From CAYLJV01 sp964510375 (GTDB lineage: Archaea > Hadarchaeota > Hadarchaeia > Hadarchaeales > JAGGTB01): a DNA stretch of 46,433 nucleotides. The translations under genes were made by a program, and so were the position numbers. The stretch is taken from assembly GCA_964510375.1 (NCBI GenBank), contig CAZEBR010000010.1, positions 1-46,433 on the forward strand, in the 5' to 3' direction. Numbering within the stretch: the stretch's first letter is position 1; every line of letters begins with the position of its first letter. Of the stretch, positions 41,281 to 46,433 are shown in pieces. Below the pieces are notes generated by a model that saw nothing but the letters and a program-made list of their open reading frames with translations, was not told the origin of the DNA and did no database searches.

Positions 41281-42068
41281 ATGGTAGATAAGGCCGTAGT
41301 TCTGGCGGCCGGAAAGGGGACGCGCCTATCTCCGATCACGGAGGCCGTTCCCAAGGAACTGGTCAGGGTCGGTAANNNNNNNNNNCACGTCCTCGAGGTT
41401 CTCAAGGCCGGCGGTATCGAACATGTACTTATTATAATAGGCAGAGGAAAGGGCGCAATCCTCAACTACCTGGGTTCCGGCGACCGACTGGGCATGGACA
41501 TCTGCTACAAGATTCAGGAGGAGCCGAGAGGGACCGCGCACGCGCTGTCGCTCGCTCGGGAGCACGTCGATCGGGAAGAGGATTTGGTGGTGATGTACGG
41601 GGACAACTACATATCTCCGTACGAAAGCATGGAAGAGATCGTGGATTTCCACGAAGAAAACGGGGACAATACCCTGGTTCTACACCCGGTGGACGATCCC
41701 CGGAGGTTCGGGGTTGTCGATCTCAACGAGGACAATAAAGTCGAGGGGATGGTGGAAAAACCGACGCTCGAGGAGGCTCAGCCCTACAAGAGGAACGACC
41801 ACTGGCTGAACATCGCCGGGCTGATGATTCTGAACTCGGAGATCTTCGACTATCTCGGAGATATCGAACCGGAGGACGGTGAGCTATGGTTGACGGACGC
41901 GGTCGAGGAGATGAGGCAGGACNNNNNNNNNNNNNNNNNNNNNNNNNNNNNNNNNNNNNNNNTGATCTCTATGGTTACGTTTTCGATGGGAAGCGGTACG
42001 ATATCGGCACCTTCGAGTCTCTAGCGGAGGCGGACAGGCAGGCTCAGAACGACGACAATTTCCACTGA
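41281..42068 (+). CDS. Sugar-phosphate nucleotidyltransferase (GalU/RmlA-like), interrupted by two assembly gaps
   Basis: A sugar-1-phosphate nucleotidyltransferase. AAGKGTRLSPITEAVPKELVRVG is the nucleotide-binding start; EHVLIIIG, MYGDNYISPY (metal Asp) and GMVEKPTLEEA follow, and the last part DLYGYVFDGKRYDIGTFESLAEAD closes the domain. It would make UDP- or dTDP-activated sugar. Ten N at 41376-41385 and forty at 41923-41962 interrupt it; the last stretch is in a different frame from the first, so the second gap is not exactly 40 bases. I join both parts as one gene. The ATG has GGGGAGGGG six bases upstream, and the dehydrogenase ends 15 bases before it. Confidence 0.82.
41376..41385. other. 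Assembly gap (10 N) inside a coding region
   Basis: Only four codons are left here between VG and HVLE, where relatives have about six, so the true gap is probably a little longer than shown. Confidence 0.95.
41923..41962. other. Assembly gap (40 N) inside a coding region
   Basis: The coding frame before the gap and the one after it differ by one position, so the real length cannot be 40 unless the gene is frameshifted. Confidence 0.95.
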
Positions 42069-42158
42069 CCTTTCTTGTTTTTCCCTGGGTCCCCCGTGAA
42101 TGAAGGGACTCGGGTTATGTATAGAAGGATTCCGAGGAAGAGCGCTCTGGATTTACTG

Positions 42159-43121
42159 TTAGACGCCCTCGAGCAGGGACTCGTTTTCCCTGTACCACTC
42201 GACGAAGTTCCGAATTCCCTCCTCGATGGAAACTCGGGGATCGTAGCCGAGCATATTTTCTGCCTTCGATATGTCGGCGTAGGTTATGGGCACATCGCCG
42301 TCGGGCATCGGCCGTCTGTCCATTCGGGCTTCCTTTCCCAGCTTCTCCTCGATTATGGATATCAGTCTCCGGAGTTCGATCGTCTCGCTGTTGCCCAGGT
42401 TAAATACTTCAAGGTCGAAATTATTTTCCAGAGCGGCGGTCATCCCCGAGACTATATCGTCAACGTAGGTGTAATCGCGCTTCGAGGTCCCGTCGCCGTA
42501 CACCGGGATTTTCTCGTCCTTTTCGATCAGCCTAGTGAACTTGTGTATCGCCATCTCGGGCCTCTGCCTCGGGCCGTAGACCGTAAAGAACCTCAGGATC
42601 GAGACGTTCAGTCCGTGCAGCCTGCTGTACGTTCCGCAGTACTCCTCGGCGGAGAGCTTTGAGGCCGCGTAGGGCGAGATCGGGTTCGTCGGCCCGTCCT
42701 CCCCGAACGGCACCTCTTCGGTTTCGCCGTAGACGGAGGAAGAGGATCCGTAGACGAAGTTTTCCACGTCGTGTTCCTTCGAAGACTCGAGGAGGTTTAT
42801 CGTTCCGCGGACGTTCACTTCTTCGTAGAGCTGTGGGTCCGTTACAGATGGCCTGACTCCGGCGCGGGCGGCAAGGTGGACGACCTTCCGGACTTCGTGC
42901 TCGTCAAAGACCTTTTCAATCCTTTCCCGATTTCTGATGTCCTCCTCCACGAGTTCGAATTTCGGGTGTTCTGTCACATCTTCGATGTTCTTCTCCTTGA
43001 TTTCACGGTCGTAGTAGGGATCGAAGCTGTCCAGGGCCACTACGTCTTCGCCCCTCTCAAGGAGTTCTTCGCAGAGGTGGCTGCCGATGAAACCGGCTCC
43101 TCCGGTTACCAGGATAGTCAT
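42159..43121 (-). CDS. NAD-dependent sugar epimerase (UDP-glucuronate 4-epimerase/GalE type)
   Basis: A 320-residue short-chain dehydrogenase-type epimerase. GGAGFIGSH is the NAD site, HLAARAGVRPSVTDP the conserved segment after it, SSSVYG and the catalytic pair in ISPYAASK (Tyr-x3-Lys) are present, then RFFTVYGPRQRPEMAIHKF and DYTYVDDIVSG. The pattern RPEMAIHKFTR is more like UDP-glucuronate 4-epimerases (CapI/GAE) than plain GalE. It converts one activated sugar into its C4 epimer for the surface glycan made by neighbouring genes. The ATG has a TATA-like TTAAACC about 28 bases upstream and may be leaderless. Confidence 0.9.
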   Translation of the reverse strand: MTILVTGGAGFIGSHLCEELLERGEDVVALDSFDPYYDREIKEKNIEDVTEHPKFELVEEDIRNRERIEKVFDEHEVRKVVHLAARAGVRPSVTDPQLYEEVNVRGTINLLESSKEHDVENFVYGSSSSVYGETEEVPFGEDGPTNPISPYAASKLSAEEYCGTYSRLHGLNVSILRFFTVYGPRQRPEMAIHKFTRLIEKDEKIPVYGDGTSKRDYTYVDDIVSGMTAALENNFDLEVFNLGNSETIELRRLISIIEEKLGKEARMDRRPMPDGDVPITYADISKAENMLGYDPRVSIEEGIRNFVEWYRENESLLEGV

Positions 43122-43425
43122 GATTCCGTTTCTTTTTCTTTCGAAGGGTTTAAGAACCTTTTTTCCTTCCCGGGAAAATAGAAGCTATTTTGAGCGTTTA
43201 TAAAGAGTGCAAATCGAGTTTTTTGGAGGTTAAGTACGGTTACGCAGGGAACTTGAGAGATAGCCTATTTGACAGATTCCGGATTTTTTGTTATGGGTGT
43301 AACAAAAATATCCCGTGTTCTCTATTTATTTTTCAAAAGTTTGATACTTGGATAATAACTTCTTGTATTACCCGAAAGCAAAATGAAATAGAATCTCCAA
43401 AAATAGGAAGTTATATTTGAATGAA
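43122..43425 (+). other. Intergenic region with hairpin copy 2
   Basis: No gene that I can support. At 43350-43372 lies GGATAATAACTTCTTGTATTACC, an imperfect hairpin closely related to the one at 18047-18070. The left end should hold the epimerase promoter. Confidence 0.45.
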
Positions 43426-44304
43426 TTAGTCGTAGAGTTCCAAGATAGCCCTGTCAGTGTCCCTCCCGCTGAGGTGGACGTAGATTGAGGGCATATCGCT
43501 GTTTCTAGTCCATCCGAATATTTTCCGGAGGTGAACTTCGTTCAGTCCTTCGCCGGCCACGTGAGTCGCTCTGGAGTGCCTCAACAGGTGAGGATGGATC
43601 CTCTTCTTTATCCCGGCCTTGGAGGCTAGCTTTTTCAAAGTCCGAGACCAGCTTTGTCTGGCTAGTGATCCGCCCTTTTGGCTCCAACACAGAGCTGCGT
43701 CCGGGTCTTTCCCTCGCGGATGTACTTTTAACCATTCCTTCAGTTCGTCCGCCGATTCTACCACGCGTATTCTCCGTTCGCCGGTCTTTCCGTCTACCAT
43801 TATTTTTGCTCCGTGTTGGTCGAACTGCACGTCTCTTATCTTTAATCCTAGCAGTTCTCCGGGGCGGGCGCCGGACTCGTAACCCACCCAGACCATAGTC
43901 CTGTCCCGCTGCTTCTCCGCGACCTTCGCCATTTTCTCGATTTCTTCGTAGGAGAGTATTTCCTTCGGAAGTTTCTTTCTTTTGCCGCCGGTCTTCATCC
44001 ATTCGACGCATTCGGGGTACTGTCCGTCGTTCAGCCTCCCGGTCTTCAACCATCTGAAGTACTTCTTAACGTAAGCCTTGTAGCCCCGGATGGTGGACTC
44101 CGCGTACCGGTCCTCCAGCCCGGCGGACCACCTGATCAGGTCCTTCCTGTCCATGTCTCTCGGATCCTTATCAAGGACATCGAGCGATTCGACGGCGGTC
44201 AGGTAGTTCTTCAAAGCCATGTCGCTCAACCCGTTCGCCTTGAGCTCCAGCAAAAAGTCGGGCTCAATCAAATAGCCTTCGGCCATATCTTCGTAGTCAA
44301 GCAT
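43426..44304 (-). CDS. Tyrosine recombinase/integrase (2)
   Basis: A 292-residue XerC/D-like recombinase. The N-terminal domain (about residues 10-95; ELKANGLSDMALKNYLTAVESLDVLDKDPRDM) is a core-binding helical unit. The catalytic residues are Arg in GYESGARPGELLGLKIRD, Lys in MVDGKTGERRIRV, His-x2-Arg in HLLRHSRATH, Trp in IFGWTRNS and Tyr in PSIYVHL. All are present, so it should be active. The ATG at 44304 lies about 25 bases after a TATA-like TATAAAAT. It is related to but distinct from recombinase 1 (33506-34582); together they flank the accessory region. Confidence 0.91.
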   Translation of the reverse strand: MLDYEDMAEGYLIEPDFLLELKANGLSDMALKNYLTAVESLDVLDKDPRDMDRKDLIRWSAGLEDRYAESTIRGYKAYVKKYFRWLKTGRLNDGQYPECVEWMKTGGKRKKLPKEILSYEEIEKMAKVAEKQRDRTMVWVGYESGARPGELLGLKIRDVQFDQHGAKIMVDGKTGERRIRVVESADELKEWLKVHPRGKDPDAALCWSQKGGSLARQSWSRTLKKLASKAGIKKRIHPHLLRHSRATHVAGEGLNEVHLRKIFGWTRNSDMPSIYVHLSGRDTDRAILELYD

Positions 44305-44662
44305 TGTCGAATCCCTGGGGCGATTTTATAGTTTGAGACTGGCTCGTCGTATTTGAACTTCTCTTCGGAATCATGACCGGGTCCGATATACGTTTCTTCA
44401 AAGGTTCGATAAAAGTAGAAAAAAATGTCCGGGGATCTTGGACAAGTATAGAAAATATCCAACTCTTTTAGAATTTTTGAATCAAATAGATCATTAAAAA
44501 ATACAGTTCAAAAATTAGTTCGCGAACAAAATTACCTGTTACCTCTTATTTGCCAGTTATTGCTCTTCCTTTAATGTGGACAGGTATTAATTCATATTTA
44601 TGGGGTAAATTGGAAGGCCAGTAATCCCAAGAAGCTTAATTAGCTTGTCACATCTTTAATTA
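44305..44662 (+). other. Intergenic region between integrase 2 and a toxin-antitoxin pair
   Basis: No gene seen. Three short dyads stand out: TGTCC/GGACA around 44424-44443, the perfect palindrome GTTCGCGAAC at 44518-44527, and AAGCT-TAATT-AGCTT at 44632-44646, only 17 bases before the antitoxin start. The last is well placed for self-regulation of the pair. Confidence 0.45.
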
Positions 44663-44932
44663 ATGGTGATTAGTTTGAAGAAAGCCAAAGATAAAGAAAC
44701 CAAAAGGAATCTTACTGAAAGAATATCTGTAGATCCCGAAATCAGGCACGGTAAACCCGTAATTAAAGGAACGAGAATCCCGATTGAAGTTGTACTGGGA
44801 TCATTATCGGGGGGAATGGATATCGAAAATGTCTGCGAGGAGTATGAGTTGGAGAAGGAGGACGTTTACGCTGCAATTGATTATGCTCGACGCAGAATTT
44901 CAGGGGAAGAAGTAACTCCGATGGAAGTCTGA
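44663..44932 (+). CDS. DUF433-family antitoxin
   Basis: An 89-residue protein. ISVDPEIRHGKPVIKGTRIPIEVVLGSLSGGMDIENVCEEYELEKEDVYAAIDYARR matches DUF433 throughout, a winged-helix-like DNA-binding domain that acts as antitoxin to DUF5615 PIN-like RNases. The first 20 residues are a basic extension. The next frame, a DUF5615 start, begins four bases after the stop, the usual order. The ATG at 44663 has no clear ribosome site; an in-frame alternative is not evident. Confidence 0.9.
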   Translation: MVISLKKAKDKETKRNLTERISVDPEIRHGKPVIKGTRIPIEVVLGSLSGGMDIENVCEEYELEKEDVYAAIDYARRRISGEEVTPMEV

Positions 44933-44936
44933 AAAC

Positions 44937-45192
44937 GTGTCTTCATTAAGCTTTCTTCTCGATGAAGATATGCCTAAATCCACATCCGAAATAATTGAGT
45001 CGTGCGGACATTCCGTCAAAGACGTTAGAAATATTGGATTAAGAGGAGCGCCCGATGAAGATATAATGGATCGAGCAAAATCCGACAAGAAATGCACAAT
45101 CCCAAAAAAACACACATCTTCAAAAATTGGAAAAGAGTGAAAAAGTCAAGGAAGTAGACGAAAAATTAGAAGAGATAAAAAAAAGAAAATAA
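44937..45192 (+). pseudogene. DUF5615 PIN-like toxin, damaged
   Basis: From GTG 44937 the frame reads SFLLDEDMPKSTSEIIESCGHSVKDVRNIGLRGAPDEDIMDRAKSD (in parts), a standard DUF5615 start with the first acidic site DED. The expected second acidic strand (T-R-D type) is missing; instead KKCTIPKKHTSSKIGKE ends at a stop at 45140. Just after a run of seven A (45104-45110) a neighbouring frame continues QKLEKSEKVKEVDEKLEEIKK to a stop at 45192, so one base too many may have shifted the end. Even restored, the protein is short (about 84 residues), pointing to an inactive toxin. Confidence 0.6.
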
Positions 45193-45269
45193 CCGTTAAC
45201 AATTATTTCAATCGTTTCCAAGGAAATCTCACAAAACGGTTATTTGCGAACGTGAATCGCACTTTTTTA

Positions 45270-46433
45270 CTAGTTCTTGCTGTAGTATGACTTTATGGTA
45301 TATGCTATAGTGAGGGCTAAGCCGATCCAGACGACGGTCAGAAGCCAGACTAGTTCGTTGGGAGGATCGTAGACTCCGTCCTCTCCGGCCACGCCGATTG
45401 TTTTTTCCACGTTCTCTCCCAGAAACTCGATTTTCACTGTGTAGTTTCCGTCATCCTCGTAGAACTCCTCGTAGGGTATGGTGAAGCTTGGAGTATTTCC
45501 GCTGATGTTGTATGTCTTAATGTGGGTCTTCTCTTCCCTAAGTAACCTGTTCCAATATACGCTAACCTCCGAAGGAGCATTCCACACAGTTTCTTCATAG
45601 TCCCAAGCGCTCACGGGCTTCAACAAGACCTTCAGACTTTCCTTGGTATCTATTATAGAAGCTTTCAGAGACTCTAGAGGAGAATTTAAAGGTGGCTTAA
45701 CTTCTATTTCCTCATTAAATTTATCTTTGAAAATTTTGTAACTAATTGATCCTGTTAAATTGTGTTCTCCGATTTTCTTAACGTTAAGCAAATTTTTAAC
45801 GGAATAGGTCTCTCCTGGATCCAAGTGAATAGACTCTAAAGTCTCTTTGTAAAACGTAATGTCGTCGATTTTTCCCTCTATTTTCAGGGGTTCATTTGTC
45901 TCAAAGGCTTTCTGCCCGGTGTTTTTAATCGTAAAGTATATGTAAGCGTTCTCTTTAACACGCATTGGAGAATATATTTTTCCATGATTGTTATTTTTTG
46001 TATTATCTTTGATTTGCATTCCAAATCCTCTGTCGAAGGACCAGTAGGAAGCTAAGTTTTCTATCGACAATTTTTCTTGGTTATATATTTTTCTGATTTG
46101 GGTTGGTGTAAGCTTTTTATCGTATATCCGAATTTCATCTAAAGGTCCATGAAAGTTCCAAGTATCCCCACCCCAATAACTGCCGATAAAAAGAGGTTCA
46201 TTTGAACTGTTGGAGAGTTCGATTTCTACAGTTTCACCCTCTTCGCCGTTTGTATAAAATGTAGCTGTTCCGTCATCATATGTGACGGATAAGTGAACCC
46301 ACTCCTGAAGAGGTATATTTATTGAATCGGAAGGTTGACTATATCCTATATCTCCAGCTTGACCAAATTGCTGGTGTTGGTTTTTAATTCTCCACTGAAA
46401 ATGGCGTTGCCTACCTAGAATAACATCTGTATC
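45270..46433 (-). CDS. LamG-like surface protein, C-terminal part (runs off the window)
   Basis: An open frame of 387 residues that continues past the edge; its beginning is not seen. The first part read, down to about 46090, is the second half of a concanavalin-like LamG/jelly-roll domain: WVHLSVTYDDGTATFYTNG, FIGSYWGGD and GPLDEIRIYDKKLTPTQIRKIY. A new domain start (LASYWSFDRGFGMQIKDNTKNNNHGKIYSP) follows, then breaks off into Ig-like beta sequence with FTIKNTGQKAF. A final membrane helix (VWLLTVVWIGLALTIAYTIKS) and SYYSKN end the protein. It should be an exported, anchored protein that binds sugar or another ligand. Confidence 0.83.
   Translation of the reverse strand, partial: DTDVILGRQRHFQWRIKNQHQQFGQAGDIGYSQPSDSINIPLQEWVHLSVTYDDGTATFYTNGEEGETVEIELSNSSNEPLFIGSYWGGDTWNFHGPLDEIRIYDKKLTPTQIRKIYNQEKLSIENLASYWSFDRGFGMQIKDNTKNNNHGKIYSPMRVKENAYIYFTIKNTGQKAFETNEPLKIEGKIDDITFYKETLESIHLDPGETYSVKNLLNVKKIGEHNLTGSISYKIFKDKFNEEIEVKPPLNSPLESLKASIIDTKESLKVLLKPVSAWDYEETVWNAPSEVSVYWNRLLREEKTHIKTYNISGNTPSFTIPYEEFYEDDGNYTVKIEFLGENVEKTIGVAGEDGVYDPPNELVWLLTVVWIGLALTIAYTIKSYYSKN

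Noticed and set aside
42075..42662. 195-residue frame antisense to the epimerase
   Set aside because: Shadow of the epimerase, no ribosome site or family match.
43190..43420. 76-residue frame with Cys-rich middle between epimerase and integrase
   Set aside because: No ribosome site, odd composition and it contains the hairpin element.
1..46433. CRISPR arrays, rRNA genes, complete transposons
   Set aside because: No regularly spaced repeats, rRNA-like sequence or transposase was seen.

Overview
The window comes from an archaeon, most likely an uncultured euryarchaeote. It carries a Sec61-beta protein-translocation subunit, an AK6/Fap7-type adenylate kinase, a Tsr3-type rRNA modification enzyme, archaeal-type glycyl-tRNA synthetase, prefoldin beta and the complete nurA-herA-mre11-rad50 repair operon. 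Several genes have a TATA-like box about 25 bases upstream of the start codon, which suggests leaderless mRNAs. Others use strong GGAGGTGA ribosome sites, quite often with TTG or GTG starts. Many proteins are rich in Asp and Glu, which may mean a salty habitat; this is inference and I do not name a lineage. Three N runs (10054-10114, 41376-41385, 41923-41962) show a draft assembly.

Layout. 1-5280: zinc-type metal efflux (P1B ATPase plus ArsR/SmtB repressor), then housekeeping genes (AK6 kinase, Sec61-beta, Tsr3, an amidohydrolase, glyS). 5572-9988: a membrane histidine kinase, an isolated nuclease-like domain that looks like the remains of a restriction-modification enzyme, a secreted beta-propeller protein, a flavin-binding PNPOx-fold protein and an anchored hypothetical protein. 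10146-19028: enolase, a small MscS channel, a transglutaminase-like protein, a PIN-like protein, a DUF362 ferredoxin protein, DUF1893, aldehyde dehydrogenase, a GYD protein and an aldo/keto reductase.

19047-25704 (minus strand) is the nurA-herA-mre11-rad50 operon, with start/stop overlaps or very short gaps, for processing DNA double-strand-break ends. It is followed by a Dps-like ferritin, an MscS-MscL pair (osmotic release), a methyltransferase, a MEDS-domain sensor next to a winged-helix regulator, prefoldin beta, a GDT1/UPF0016 cation transporter, a second transglutaminase-like protein and a luciferase-like oxidoreductase.

33506-45192 is the accessory part. Two tyrosine recombinases (33506-34582 and 43426-44304, both minus strand) flank about 9 kb. 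Inside are an extremely AT-rich stretch with short direct repeats, an MntA nucleotidyltransferase whose HepT partner is reduced to about 20 codons, an orphan response regulator, an Lrp-type regulator and a more GC-rich surface-glycan cluster (GT39-like and GT2 glycosyltransferases, a short sugar-nucleotide dehydrogenase, a nucleotidyltransferase broken by gaps, a sugar epimerase). Just outside lies a DUF433 antitoxin with a damaged DUF5615 toxin. The window ends inside a large LamG-domain surface protein.

I found no complete new defence system. The best leads are the recombinase-flanked glycan island with two decayed toxin-antitoxin pairs, the orphan restriction-enzyme domain, the split HTH/MEDS sensor pair, the truncated dehydrogenase, and a gene that seems to start at an AUC codon.
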